64,000 nt of DNA from Neoarius graeffei (GCF_027579695.1 NC_083577.1:53875283-53939282); one strand, 5' to 3'; positions 25,204 to 32,664 are shown, counted from the stretch's first letter. A program made the numbers and translations. Notes: generated from the letters alone by a model not told the origin.

Positions 25204-28200
25204 CCCCCCCCTAATTTTCTGCATTCTAATTGTCTAGGTTTCATGGTTTGCTGTTGGATGTTACTATCTGATGGTTGGCCATAAAAATGAACATGCACGA
25301 CGGTACCTTAGGTAAGACCAAGGGTATCAAATTCAGCCTGGGCCACTTCAACATGTTTATGAGCCCTTGATTTGCTATAAACTACAGTCATTCATTAACA
25401 AAAGCATGTCTTATTGATTTTAACACCAGAAATTCTACATCTAAAAGTAGAATATTGCATTTCTATTAAAAAAAGAATGGCTTAAAAAAACCTTTTTAAA
25501 TTCTGTGCTCCAAGTATTATTATACATGCAGGACACTTTTTCGATGGAATAAAAACATGTATTCTATTCCCTTCTAGCAGGTTTCATTCATTTGGTTTGA
25601 TAGCATGCAATATTGTTAGCATATCGCTTATCCTACATGTATTAGGTCACTCTACCCAGTGGAAAATGAGCGTTGAATATGGTTTACGACATTGCATGGT
25701 TGTCAAGACATGACGTCACATGTCGGAGCTGATGCAAATATTCAATACTGCGCATGCACAGAAGCATTTGTGTTCATTGGGAAAGAGAAAGACGCATAGA
25801 TTAAAGTTTTCCGTCACTACGACGGATTTCCGTCAACTGGGAGCGCTAAAGGTCAGTAATGAGAGTGATGCAGATCCGAGGGAAAAAAGGGGGGGGTAGG
25901 CCCATAGGTCTGACACCGATGTGATTTAGAACTTCACCAAGCTGCTGTGATTGCCTGTTGTTGAACCCTTTCTTGTGCTATGTTTGAGTATATGTAAAGG
26001 AATAAGTTGTTGCGCTAGATAGGCCTAAATAAATAAATACAGCCTCCGCTACTGTCTAGTCCCGGGGAGGCTCGGCGTAGGCCACTGATGAAACTATTTG
26101 GCTGTCCGACTACTAGGCAACTAGGTTACTTGTCTACTACTAATACTAGGCCTTTTGTAGTAGTAGTAATAATGATATTTGCCTACTGAAAGGTGATCAG
26201 GTGAAAAAGTTGAAGCCGCAGCAAGATCTATGCTATTAAGCGTTTTAGGTTAAACAGGCTTCGGCAGACAACGTTCTGGAAAGGCTGTGTTTTTCTTTGG
26301 TTTGATTAGCCTACGATTTAATCTTTAAACATTATGGTTTTAGCAGTTCGCTTAAACATTGGAGGCTGCAGAGTTGGGCTGCAAGATTTCCCGACACTTG
26401 TTTAAGATGCCAAACTTCATAGTAAGGAGAAAATAATTCCACAGTATTTAGTGCCTCGTCAGTCTCAAAAATTAATAGTGAAGGACCAACGCAAATTAAG
26501 TCCCAAAAAAACATCTCGTAGGCCTATATTTTACATTTTCAAAAAAGTCCGGAATTGGAAGTCGGTCAGTGGAGTGTAATGAAGTGTCTCATTCACTAAG
26601 CACAAAAGGTCGGAAAACAGTGGAGAAAACAGCTATTGCTTAAATAGGCTACTAATGGTTTACATTAGTAATTTAATGTATGTGACAAATAAATTAATTG
26701 ATTAAATAGATAAAGAAGCGAATACTCCGAAGCTCAAAATTCAGGAAAGTGGCTCCGGTGTCAAGTGCACAAGAACAGTTATTTGAAAGTTAACCTAATG
26801 AATTTGTGCGTGCGATTTCGTGAGGAACCGGGACAATTGGTATTCGGTGAAAGATTCACACCTATGACTCATTATATTCGCGCTCGCCCTCTCGCCCACT
26901 GCTGCTTCGGTTTCCCGATTTACACGAGTGTCTGAAGATGGAGTTTTCAGAAATCTTCACTCTGCTACGCATCTTTTTTATCCGGCTACATGTAGGCGAT
27001 CACTGCGCAAAGCCTCTAATGTTGAAATGGTAGTAATATTTGTTAAAATAATAGTAGGCTAATTTCCACATTAATCGGTAAAATGGCACAAGGGATGTGA
27101 TGGGGGGGTGGCCGTTTTATAAGGGGGATGATTTGAGATTTTTATTTCAGAAGGGGGATGCCATCCCCCCACATCCCCCCCCAACTTGAGTACTGCGTAT
27201 AAGGCCATATTTCACCTGACATAGGCCCTTCGATTTCCATCACTAGAGTGCGTCAAATTACTTTCAGTTTTGCCAGCATGGACGCGCTTCTTTTAAATGA
27301 AGGCACAGATGTGTCAGACATCGACAAAACGGTAAAGAATAAGTGGAGATGGGCTTGGAGAAATGAAATGGGTGATAATGGCAAGCCATTTAGTTCATGG
27401 TGCAAAAAGATGAAAATGGCAGGTGTGTGCTTTTGTGTAGTTTGCCAAGTCTATTGAAGCAATGGCAAAAAACTAGATGCCTTTGGCTTCACTGCGAAGA
27501 AGCAGAAAAAGTGAACTTTCACTTTTCTTGCAAGTTCTTTCTGTTCCACTCTTTTGAAAGCATGGTTCAAGTTCAACTGCACTTGCACTTTTTGAAATTG
27601 TTGAAATAAATTTGCACTTTGTGCTGAGAACTTGATGTTTCATCATTTATAGCCAGTAATGACAATGGTCAAGTCTTGCTTTAGTCATTGTTAAAATTAT
27701 GTAAATGTACTATAAGTAGGGGCCTAGGGGATAATGGACAACACGGCGTTTAAAATTTGACGCATCGCTGATGTGGTAGGGGCCAACGACATGGAGCTTT
27801 TTTTTTCAGTCAGATGATTTTTTTTTTTTTTTGCTTTAATCCATGAAGACGTGTTGAACACCCAAAAGGTTACCAAAACTTCATTAGATATTCTTCACAC
27901 GTATTTACAGAGAAAAACATACCAACGGACATCGAAAAACTGGAAAAGTGTGTATAAATAATAATAATATTGACTGGCTTTTTTCGTGGCATATCAGATG
28001 TATTCCATTCATGATATTGAACTTGTCTTCGACTCGTTCAGTATCATGCTAGCTGAATGGAATATATCTGTTGGACCACTCAAAGCAAGCCAATATTATT
28101 TACTTATACATACGGGCCACTTTTTCCATGGAATAAAAACATGTATTCTATATGTATTCAGCCTTTTAATTGAAATAAATTTATTCAGAGAAAAATAAAT

Positions 28201-31200
28201 CTCTCAAGAAGTAATAATTTTGGAGGGCACTTTATACCCAGTGTATTTCTGAAGTCTTTTTAGGTACAGATCTGAATTGCATTAAATGTAGCAGAGAGGC
28301 ACTGATTTAACTCGAGGTTCAGCACTGTGAGACACGAGTGCAAGCGCACTGTACAGTGGCTCATATGCTACAGCTCTGCTGTGAATGCTAGCTAGTGTGA
28401 AAGTGCTGATACCGTAACTGAAAGTCTTGCGGAGCTGTTAGTCAGTGTGGTGTTTTTGTTTGGGTTGTAGTAAGGCCACCACACTGGAGCGCACATATGG
28501 GCCAGCATGGATAGCATACGGTCATTCATTTGCAGTGGAAAGTGAGCATGACCAGGCCATGGCAGCCTACTTCACAGCTGCCCAGCTAATGAAAGGGTAA
28601 GTACACATGCAGTTATCGAGTCATGTTTCAGGATCTTGAAATGTACAGTACAATTTCTATCCTGTACTCGTTTTCAAAACTAGCATGTATATATTGGTTG
28701 TTTCCTTACAAGATGTCACTTACCCATGCTGTATATCGGTCTGGAGTACGGCCTCACCAACAACCCAAAGCTAGCAGAGCGCTTCTTTAGCCAGGCTCTG
28801 AGCATCGCTCCAGAGGATCCATTTGTCATCCATGAGGTTGCCGTGGTGGCTTTCCAGAATGGAGAGTAAGTGGGCTTTGTTACAAACACATTAAGTTTAA
28901 GTTGTTCATTTATTTTGTTTGGTTGTCATTGCTGATTTACCAGTTGTACTGTTTCAGCTGGAAGACAGCAGAAAAGTTGTTTCTGGATGCATTGGAGAAG
29001 ATCAAGGCTATTGGCAATGAGGTATTTGCTTGGTCATTTTGTGAGAGATTTTGTCTAGATTCATGAAAGACTCAATGATTTAGACTGCTGGTGAGAAGGT
29101 TGCAAGTTCAAATCCCAACAAGCTGCCACTGTTGGGTCCTTTTGACCAAGACAGTTAAACCTCAACTACTCAGTTTAAGTATGTAAAAGTGTCAGCCCTA
29201 TTAATAAATGCAAGTGTTGATGGTGATTTTTCTTATTACTTTGTTGGATTCTGTCATTAAGTAAATATATTTCCCCTCTCTTCCAGGTCACAGTGGACAA
29301 GTGGGAGCCATTGTTAAACAATCTAGGCCATGTGTGTCGAAAGCTAAAGTAAGTTAATTGCCAAAACTGTGATGTCACAGTATTTAGGGTTCAAGCACTC
29401 TATAGGTGCAAGGGCCTTACTGGATCCTTAAGGATTTTTTTTTTTCTTCAAGACTTGACCATTTTTGAGGTGGTTCCCATGGGCGAAAACTCATGAAATT
29501 TGGCACACACATCGGTGCTTTCAACAGTTACTCATAGACTGAGGCTTGTTTCAGTGACTGTTACTGAGTCTTGTGCCGGGCATATAATTTAATGTACATG
29601 CACCATATTTGGTACACGTGGGGGTCTCCAAGACTAACGCATTTGTTTGTTTATACTGTATTTTATTTATATCTACTCATTTGCCATGTCCAACAGGAAG
29701 TGGGGTATTTCGGAATTTGTCTTGCCATACAAACAGGAAGTGCCTCATAACTTCTCCAAGCATTGCTTGATATGGCTCAAACTTTACAGGTTATTGTTTA
29801 TGATGACTGATGAGAGCCACATGCCCAGAGTGATTTCTCTGGTATAGCGCCACCATCTGGCAACAAACAGTGGCTTTTTTGGCTATCTCGGCTATGTTGC
29901 TCCTAGGCAGTTCATTGGATTCATGTCAGATTTGCTTTTTATTGGTTATATCATCTACATGCCCCAGAATGACTTGGTGGTATAGCGCCACCATCTGGCA
30001 ACAGGAAGTCTCTTTCACAAATCTCAGTATTTAAAAAAAACCAACTTGTATTGTGTTAATCTGGTGATGTTGCCAGAGGTGTGACTGCACCACAGGTGTG
30101 AGGGTCGGTCATCGCAGCATGACTATATTAGGCAGCTGGGCCATAGAAGGTTCACGCTGCACGCTGCATGCTGCACGCTACACGCGTGTAAAGAAAAGTG
30201 GACAAACGTAGCATGACTTGCTCTGGGCCATAGAACGGCGTTCACGTTGCACGCTGCACACTTCACGCGTGAAGCGAGAAATGAACATGCACACTTTTTT
30301 CTAGGCGTGAAGATGGAAATTCCAGTCAATGCATGCACGACCGCCGCGCCAGCCAATCAGAACGGGTCTAGGGAGATAAAATGGACGACTACCGAGAAAA
30401 GTTGAAGTTTAATGGCCCAGGGTCCGGTTCTTCACGTGAACGTGTAGCGTGCAGCATGCAGCGTGAACCTTCTATGGCCCAGCTGCCTTAGATAGGTAGA
30501 CAGAGTTCCTTCCATGTTATATATGAGCAGTTAAAATATCTGGAACAAATTCAGTATCTGCTTTTCTACTAGAAATTTTTTTCTCTGTATTGCCTCAGTA
30601 ATGCATAATTACTTCATTACTGTTAATTCAGTTGTGTTTACAAACCCTTAGTGATGCTGCCCTTATTTTGCAAAATATCTCATCAATAGGCCACATTATC
30701 TCCAAGTACCGCACACAGAGACACTCTAACTAGGAAATTACCTGAAAAGGACAAGCTTCTAAAAATGATCCAGAGTGCTAGTGTTTAATGAAGAGCTTTC
30801 AGAAGCATTGGGCACACACACTGATCCCTCTTCTGTATTCTCTGCTCCTCTGGTCCTCCTCCTGCATAAATGGAGTAATTGTACTGCATAAATAGTCTAT
30901 ATTGTCATTACAGTATGCAATGAATTATTCATTTCCACTTGCAATTCATACTTGGAGACCATGCGCTTCACATTGTCTTCAAGTGTTTTTATTTTGGAAT
31001 GAGGTGTTCCGAGGCTTGCTGCAGAAAGATTGACAGTAGTGATGGTAAGATTAACCAGTTCACGATGCGATTGCCCTAATTAAAACAAAACAATGCACAC
31101 TGGATACAATTTGGTATGAACTCAGAATGCATCATTTCTAACATTTGTATCAGTAAAATCTTTTTTTTTAAGTTAATGATTTACTGTCTGCTTAAGAAGA

Positions 31201-32664
31201 ACCAATAAAATAAAATCAGTTACTGTACCATATTGAATTTGCATAGCATCATATTGTTTTGCATTTAATCGGATTGTCTTATTGCACTGCATCGCAATAA
31301 TAATGATAATAATAATATCAGATTGGGGCGGCACGGTGGTGTAGTGGTTAGCACTGTCGCCTCACAGCAAGAAGGTCCTGGGTTCGAGCCCCGGGGCCGG
31401 CGAGGGCCTTTCTGTGTGGAGTTTGCATGTTCTCCCCGTGTCCGCGTGGGTTTCCTCCGGGTACTCCGGTTTCCCCCACAGTCCAAAGACATGCAGGTTA
31501 GGTTAACTGGTGACTCTAAATTGACCGTAGGTGTGAATGTGAGTGTGAATGGTTGTCTGTGTCTATGTGTCAGCCCTGTGATGACCTGGCGACTTGTCCA
31601 GGGTGTACCCCGCCTTTCGCCCGTAGTCAGCTGGGATAGGCTCCAGCTTGCCTGCGACCCTGTAGAAGGATAAAGCAGCTAGAGATAATGAGATGAGATG
31701 AGAATATCAGATTGATTGATCATGTAGTAGTTGTTTCATATCTATCTTTTTAATGCATCAGATCGTTGGCAATGCAGTGATTGTGTTGCATCGGCTTCTG
31801 TGATAGAGATGCGCATCCTTAGTAGACCTTGTTCAGGACACAGTAAAAGAAGAACTGAAGTCCTGTTTAAAATAAGTACTTTTGCCTCATTTTCTTAAAG
31901 GATGAAGGAGAAGTTGCCATGATGAGTGAACACGTTCTTGACGTTCTGTCCAGTGTATAAATTATGTAGCTGCTAATTCATAAACATTTTGTAGTAGTAA
32001 TATTTTGTATTTATTTTCCCAGGAAGTATGACCAGGCTCTGGAATACCATCGGCAGGCTCTAGTCCTTGTCCCTCAGCATGCATCCACCTACTCAGCTAT
32101 TGGCTATGTGCACAGCCTTATGGGGGACTTTGAAAGTGCCATTGATTATTTTCACACTGTAGGTGATCCAGCTTCCGTCTTGGTTGCACATGTTCTTGTC
32201 AGTACACGGCAAGAAGTTTGTTTTCATAGAGAATGTTATTATTATTTGCAGGCACTTGGTCTGAAAAGGGATGACACATTTTCTGTTACGATGCTTGGCC
32301 ATTGCATTGAGATGTATATTGGTGACTCTGATGCATATATAGGTAAGTTAATGCCTCTCGTTATATGAAAGAACCTGTTGCTTCTGTTGTGTACAATGTG
32401 CTCAGAGCATTTATTTATTTATTTTCTGGCACAGGAACAGATATTAAGGACAAAGTAAAAATGATCCCCAACACAACGGCCTTAAAGAAGATACTTAGCA
32501 CTTCAGCCGAAGAGAGTGAGAATCAGGCGCAACCTCTAGAGGAGAGCAGTGTCATGTCCCTGGAGACACCGCCTGCCGAAGCCTTCCAACGATTCCTCTT
32601 AGAATGTGACTTGCGCGAGAGCGACATGATGCTAGAGACCTCCATGTCGGACACCAGCACATGA
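3028..32664 (+). CDS. cdc16: CDC16 / APC6, anaphase-promoting complex subunit (18 coding exons)
   Basis: Coding exons are 3028-3075, 4057-4111, 4238-4335, 5615-5653, 7378-7518, 16745-16904, 17000-17094, 17210-17343, 24887-24966, 25061-25110, 25238-25311, 28471-28596, 28713-28865, 28958-29021, 29287-29348, 32023-32158, 32252-32342 and 32435-32664. They sum to 1836 nt, or 611 aa plus stop; human CDC16 is about 620 aa. All introns are GT-AG and all phases agree. The protein is nearly colinear with vertebrate CDC16, from [11 protein letters not shown] at the start to [11 protein letters not shown] at the end. CDC16 is a TPR-superhelix scaffold subunit of the APC/C, the ubiquitin ligase that targets cyclin B and securin. 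The TPR-rich body runs from about residue 17 to 530. The segment after about residue 520 (exon 18) diverges most from mammals. Introns 5 and 8 carry deep transposon nests, but no exon is damaged. Confidence 0.97.
3429..3954. mobile_element. Non-autonomous TIR element (MITE), 'CTACCGTTCAAAAGTTTGGG' ends, copy A
   Basis: Long terminal inverted repeats (CACTACCGTTCAAAAG at the left, its complement at the right) are flanked by TA. It is about 525 bp with no coding capacity and sits in CDC16 intron 1. An inverted-orientation second copy is at 55464-55991. TA targeting suggests Tc1/mariner mobilisation. Confidence 0.85.
4057..4111 (+). CDS. cdc16: CDC16 exon 2
   Basis: Acceptor ttgcag, donor gtgagt. 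Encodes [18 protein letters not shown], the first TPR helix region, and ends in phase 1. Confidence 0.95.
4238..4335 (+). CDS. cdc16: CDC16 exon 3
   Basis: Acceptor tatcag, donor gtagga. Encodes [18 protein letters not shown] and then RSRKLDK; ends in phase 0. The reading frame runs on into the intron until 4458, so intron retention would add unrelated residues. Confidence 0.95.
4515..5293 (+). mobile_element. hAT-type deletion derivative carrying a lone BED-like finger
   Basis: The ends are AGAGGTGTG and CACACCTC. The flanks TAACCCCT and TAACCCCC match at 7 of 8 positions, as expected for a hAT 8-bp duplication. Internal AT-rich sequence surrounds one short open frame (4777-5013) and a poly-T/A tract. 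It interrupts the SINE at 4370-5475. Confidence 0.7.
4777..5013 (+). CDS. Truncated BED-type zinc-finger ORF (78 aa)
   Basis: Starts [11 protein letters not shown] Trp-containing lead ([19 protein letters not shown]) is followed by CxxC and then HIRQHY, i.e. C-x2-C...H-x4-H spacing as in BED fingers. BED fingers are the DNA-binding N-termini of hAT transposases and of ZBED genes. Here the frame stops after 78 aa and no catalytic domain follows, so this is a transposase stub or a small element-borne DNA-binding protein. There is no evidence of host function. Confidence 0.6.
   Translation: MNNMADDSEFLKPLAWNFLLSRDRKQMLCKLCESKFPHHGNTTSMQDHIRQHYPTVEIDVKPKFCKEPSTSLIWNFFK
5615..5653 (+). CDS. cdc16: CDC16 exon 4 (13 codons)
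   Basis: Encodes [13 protein letters not shown], matching the family's LYEACRYLAARCH. Acceptor ttcttag, donor gtgagt, phase 0 at both ends. It is a micro-exon easily missed by gene finders. A Tc1-like fragment starts about 35 bp after its donor. Confidence 0.93.
5689..6203 (+). mobile_element. Tc1-like deletion derivative with C-terminal transposase remnant
   Basis: The left end reads TATGGCCAAAAATTTGTGGA; the right end is a degenerate complement ending near 6203. The internal sequence encodes [19 protein letters not shown] at 5928-5985, which is the catalytic Glu region of Tc1 transposases. The upstream catalytic Asp blocks are absent. It sits in CDC16 intron 4, about 35 bp from the exon 4 donor. 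Confidence 0.75.
6210..7370. other. Intronic sequence, no feature identified
   Basis: AT-rich sequence with no convincing coding region. A G-run/C-run stretch near 7250-7285 (ggtatccctcccagaccccc) looks like the edge of an old repeat. A direct repeat of about 28 bp containing ccaatcataacagttcttac occurs at 6547 and 6590. A long T-run at 7350-7366 serves the exon 5 acceptor. Confidence 0.4.
7378..7518 (+). CDS. cdc16: CDC16 exon 5
   Basis: A polypyrimidine tract (T-run at 7350-7366) precedes the acceptor ttatag; the donor is gtgagc. Encodes 47 residues (81-127), including [12 protein letters not shown] and a less conserved acidic linker ending KEWEMSPAS. Confidence 0.94.
7712..8008. mobile_element. 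About 297-bp insertion in the outer Tc1-like element
   Basis: Comparison with the related copy at 51655-52424 shows continuous element sequence interrupted here. The insert begins with a C-rich tract (ccccccggcatataacgcag) and ends with gggggatatgtcatctcctg. It contains a (ctgt)n tract and no coding region. Superfamily undetermined. Confidence 0.5.
8744..8994 (-). pseudogene. Tc1 transposase, C-terminal part (level 2)
   Basis: Encodes [19 protein letters not shown], the catalytic Glu block, and the C-terminal tail on the - strand. It belongs with the middle part at 13505-13830; the hAT element separates the two just before the SPDLNP block. Stops and substitutions indicate decay. Confidence 0.8.
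9800..10197 (+). repeat. Tandem duplication of about 230-bp units inside Harbinger-like copy 1
   Basis: The stretch from tgtttaccaatttcaacact (9799) through ttatttgaagggcatacg (about 9957) is repeated at about 10033-10197 with few differences. Neither unit occurs in the other two copies of the element, so it was acquired and then duplicated in this copy. Confidence 0.8.
10302..10421 (+). CDS. 39-aa ORF in Harbinger-like copy 1
   Basis: Starts [15 protein letters not shown], continues [18 protein letters not shown], then TAA. Copies at 18021-18149 and 20018-20146 encode the same peptide with three extra N-terminal residues. It is probably the first coding exon or start of the parent transposase, kept in the deletion derivatives. 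The hydrophobic lead could also act as a signal-like segment. Function unknown. Confidence 0.45.
   Translation: MESLVLLVLVLWLVVTYNADRYWQERIDEPRRIRLQKFS
11561..11998 (-). pseudogene. hAT transposase N-terminal fragment with TTF-type zinc finger
   Basis: The - strand encodes [19 protein letters not shown] followed by [13 protein letters not shown]. This is the conserved Trp-x3-x-Trp-Leu-x-Gly-Cys...Phe-Cys-x2-Cys pattern of TTF-type fingers in hAT transposases and ZMYM-like genes. The frame ends at 11561 without the catalytic region. No RNase-H-like core remains in the element. Confidence 0.75.
12655..13260 (+). pseudogene. hAT transposase C-terminus (hATC domain and basic tail)
   Basis: The first part reads [19 protein letters not shown], then [18 protein letters not shown] and [19 protein letters not shown]. 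This is the hATC dimerisation pattern (W..., YP.L..., S.F...). A TAG at 12946-12948 interrupts it. The same frame continues with a Lys/Arg/Gln-rich tail ([19 protein letters not shown]...) to TGA at 13258-13260. The catalytic core is not present nearby, so this is a deletion remnant. Confidence 0.72.
13505..14420 (-). pseudogene. Tc1 transposase, N-terminal and middle parts (level 2)
   Basis: The - strand encodes [19 protein letters not shown] and [15 protein letters not shown] (second catalytic Asp) between 13451 and 13789. Degenerate upstream coding sequence (first Asp and helix-turn-helix region) extends toward 14420 with many breaks. Confidence 0.72.
14653..15727. mobile_element. TIR element inserted in the SINE
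   Basis: The ends CTGTCCACACTAG and the complement of AGTGTGAACACAG enclose about 1.08 kb with subterminal palindromes rich in GTACCGATAC/ACCGGTA. It contains the GAGATCTCGAG repeat array. No coding region. It is probably a hAT-like non-autonomous element; the duplication is unclear. Confidence 0.5.
15085..15541. repeat. GAGATCTCGAG repeat array with an inverted partner
   Basis: Four units of about 36 bp (ending in ATCTCGAGAAAACAA) run from 15090 to 15225. A complementary unit (TTGTTTTCTCGAGATCTCG) lies at 15511-15535. The sequence between is non-coding. The arrangement suggests a small foldback insertion within the larger element. Confidence 0.65.
16745..16904 (+). CDS. cdc16: CDC16 exon 6
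   Basis: Acceptor ctctcag, donor gtgaga, ends in phase 1. Encodes [18 protein letters not shown] through [12 protein letters not shown], a strongly conserved TPR block. Confidence 0.96.
17000..17094 (+). CDS. cdc16: CDC16 exon 7
   Basis: Acceptor actgcag, donor gtgcaa. Encodes [19 protein letters not shown] and then [12 protein letters not shown]; ends in phase 0. The intron before it is only 95 bp. Confidence 0.95.
17210..17343 (+). CDS. cdc16: CDC16 exon 8
   Basis: Acceptor ctgacag, donor gtaagt, ends in phase 2. Encodes [19 protein letters not shown] and then [19 protein letters not shown]. Confidence 0.96.
17781..18453 (+). mobile_element. Harbinger-like non-autonomous element, copy 2
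   Basis: Ends TGCCGCTTTTCCACTAC and its imperfect complement; flanks TAT and TAA. The empty site is visible in the first Tc1 copy. 673 bp, with the 42-aa ORF at 18021-18149. Confidence 0.87.
18021..18149 (+). CDS. 42-aa ORF in Harbinger-like copy 2
   Basis: Starts [18 protein letters not shown] and ends RRIRLQKFS. It is open in all three copies, with changes mainly around YN/DN and S/R positions. See 10302-10421 for interpretation. Confidence 0.45.
   Translation: MEDMESLVLLVLVLWLVVTDNANSYWQERIDEARRIRLQKFS
19088..19327 (+). pseudogene. Harbinger transposase C-terminal remnant
   Basis: Encodes [19 protein letters not shown] and then [19 protein letters not shown], ending LIATM. This matches the HARBI1-type C-terminus (CxVLHNIAxxxG-P... 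RQRLI). The catalytic DDE core is absent, so only the end of the gene remains. Confidence 0.7.
19354..19617 (-). pseudogene. Harbinger Myb/SANT-like accessory protein, last exon remnant
   Basis: The - strand reading from 19617 (preceded by a ctag acceptor) to TGA at 19354-19356 gives 88 codons with no stop. A Pro/Ser-rich stretch ([16 protein letters not shown]) is followed by an amphipathic helix ([26 protein letters not shown]). It lacks an ATG and is a terminal exon. Harbinger elements commonly carry a second gene for a Myb-like protein that helps the transposase enter the nucleus; assignment rests on position, orientation and helix pattern. Confidence 0.5.
19723..20371 (-). mobile_element. 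Harbinger-like non-autonomous element, copy 3
   Basis: Same ends as copies 1 and 2 but inverted; 649 bp. Flanks AAA and TAA, an imperfect duplication. The 42-aa ORF is on the - strand (20018-20146). Confidence 0.83.
20018..20146 (-). CDS. 42-aa ORF in Harbinger-like copy 3
   Basis: Starts [18 protein letters not shown] and ends RRIRLQKFS, like copy 2. Third independent open copy. Confidence 0.45.
   Translation of the reverse strand: MEDMESLVLLVLVLWLVVTDNANRYWQERIDEARRIRLQKFS
20655..20772. repeat. TTAACGCG/AATGTTAA short repeat cluster
   Basis: Repeated AATGTTAATGTTAAATGTTAA units are flanked by GATTAACGCGAGA and ATTAACGCGTTAG. This is a local simple/inverted repeat inside the Harbinger element. 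Confidence 0.6.
21053..22620 (-). pseudogene. Tc1 transposase, second copy, fragmented
   Basis: 22620-22431 encodes the N-terminus ([11 protein letters not shown] through [12 protein letters not shown]). 21738-21053 encodes [26 protein letters not shown] and FQRDNAKPH; the second Asp of the triad is present. The C-terminal Glu block lies beyond the Harbinger insert in 18454-18549 and upstream. The Ser run is short here, unlike the first copy. Confidence 0.85.
21739..22430. mobile_element. Harbinger-type MITE, 'AAGTTTACATTAGACC' ends
   Basis: Ends GGCCAAGTTTACATTAGACC and the complement of GCCCATGTTTACATTAGACC, flanked by TGA on both sides (21736-21738, 22431-22433). 692 bp, non-coding. A GTGTATTGGTGTTGCTGTGTG motif is tandemly repeated at 22315-22368. 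Confidence 0.82.
23286..23660 (-). repeat. tRNA-derived SINE
   Basis: Full-length, flanked by CTGGATCAGATAT (23273-23285, 23661-23673). B box on the - strand and an (ATGAG)n-type tail at the left. CDC16 intron 8. Confidence 0.92.
23840..24650 (+). pseudogene. Transposon-derived zinc-finger ORF fragment (hAT-like N-terminus)
   Basis: An open frame at 24170-24634 encodes [19 protein letters not shown] followed by MVCRPC, resembling the 'KFxxxWLxxFxWLxYD...MxCxxC' start of hAT-derived zinc-finger proteins (ZNF862-like). A basic lead ([10 protein letters not shown]) precedes it. The rest shows no domain and the frame ends before any catalytic region. It is intronic and probably a remnant. Confidence 0.5.
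24887..24966 (+). CDS. cdc16: CDC16 exon 9
   Basis: Acceptor atccag, donor gtaggg, ends in phase 1. Encodes [19 protein letters not shown] and ELSKAN. It lies after the 7.5-kb intron 8, which is filled by nested transposons. Confidence 0.95.
25061..25110 (+). CDS. cdc16: CDC16 exon 10
   Basis: Acceptor ctgcag, donor gtgagt. Encodes [17 protein letters not shown]; ends in phase 0. Confidence 0.95.
25169..25211 (+). repeat. (CT)n and C-run microsatellite
   Basis: About 14 CT units followed by ten Cs, just upstream of CDC16 exon 11; it doubles as its polypyrimidine tract. Length variation here could affect splicing. Confidence 0.8.
25238..25311 (+). CDS. cdc16: CDC16 exon 11
   Basis: Acceptor gtctag, donor gtaaga, ends in phase 2. 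Encodes [19 protein letters not shown] and ARRYL. A CT/C-rich tract just upstream (25171-25211) acts as a long polypyrimidine tract. Confidence 0.95.
27278..27457 (+). pseudogene. Transposon-derived zinc-finger N-terminus fragment
   Basis: Encodes [19 protein letters not shown] and [19 protein letters not shown], followed by CVVCQ. The W-x-W...C-x-C-x2-C layout resembles the finger that begins several transposon-derived fish proteins. A +1 frame shift then gives [18 protein letters not shown], which looks like its continuation. A broken remnant. Confidence 0.45.
27965..28102. repeat. Imperfect hairpin (small inverted repeat)
   Basis: AATATTGACTGGCTT near 27966 pairs with the sequence AAGCAAGCCAATATT at 28085, and TCAGATGTATTCCATTCA pairs with TGAATGGAATATATCTG. 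The loop is about 35 nt. It looks like a short MITE. Confidence 0.6.
28471..28596 (+). CDS. cdc16: CDC16 exon 12
   Basis: Acceptor ttgtag, donor gtaagt, ends in phase 2. Encodes [19 protein letters not shown] and then [19 protein letters not shown]. Confidence 0.96.
28713..28865 (+). CDS. cdc16: CDC16 exon 13
   Basis: Acceptor tacaag, donor gtaagt, ends in phase 2. Encodes [19 protein letters not shown] and then [19 protein letters not shown]. The junction codon with exon 14 gives Asp where mammals have Glu. Confidence 0.96.
28958..29021 (+). CDS. cdc16: CDC16 exon 14
   Basis: Acceptor tttcag, donor gtattt, ends in phase 0. Encodes [19 protein letters not shown] and NE. Confidence 0.95.
29287..29348 (+). 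CDS. cdc16: CDC16 exon 15
   Basis: Acceptor ttccag, donor gtaagt, ends in phase 2. Encodes [19 protein letters not shown] and L. Confidence 0.95.
29390..30060 (+). repeat. Unclassified repeat with duplicated 'GCGCCACCATCTGGCAACA' segment
   Basis: The phrase TATAGCGCCACCATCTGGCA occurs at 29845 and 29982, each preceded by similar sequence (catgcccagagtgatt / catgccccagaatgact). A direct duplication of about 137-bp units, in CDC16 intron 15. No coding region. Confidence 0.55.
30131..30487. mobile_element. TTA-flanked MITE with CACGCTGCACGCTGCA ends
   Basis: Ends GGCAGCTGGGCCATAGAAGG and complement, flanked by TTA (30128-30130, 30488-30490). 357 bp. The TIRs contain repeated CACGCTGCA motifs and an internal copy of GGGCCATAGAA. 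The TTA duplication suggests Harbinger mobilisation. Confidence 0.85.
31326..31702 (+). repeat. tRNA-derived SINE
   Basis: Full-length, flanked by AATATCAGATTG. B box GGTTCGAGCCC near 31381, tail TAATGAGATGAGATGAG. CDC16 intron 15. Confidence 0.93.
32023..32158 (+). CDS. cdc16: CDC16 exon 16
   Basis: Acceptor ttcccag, donor gtaggt, ends in phase 0. Encodes [19 protein letters not shown] and then [19 protein letters not shown], the canonical C-terminal TPRs. Confidence 0.96.
32252..32342 (+). CDS. cdc16: CDC16 exon 17
   Basis: Acceptor tttgcag, donor gtaagt, ends in phase 1. Encodes [19 protein letters not shown] and [11 protein letters not shown]. Confidence 0.95.
32435..32664 (+). CDS. cdc16: CDC16 exon 18 (terminal)
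   Basis: Acceptor ggcacag. Encodes the variable acidic/serine-rich tail and the conserved last residues [11 protein letters not shown], with TGA at 32662-32664. Most of this exon differs from the mammalian tail, but the two ends are conserved. Confidence 0.93.

Larger units (their letters stand above)
25540..28240. repeat. Repeat-rich intron 11 block with paired ends
   Basis: Similar segments occur near both edges: GACACTTTTTCGATGGAATA at 25532 and GGCCACTTTTTCCATGGAAT at 28107, each followed by AAAAACATGTATTCTAT. They are direct-oriented, suggesting a composite or segmental repeat. Inside lies a zinc-finger remnant (27278-27457) and a hairpin (27965-28102). Confidence 0.4.
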
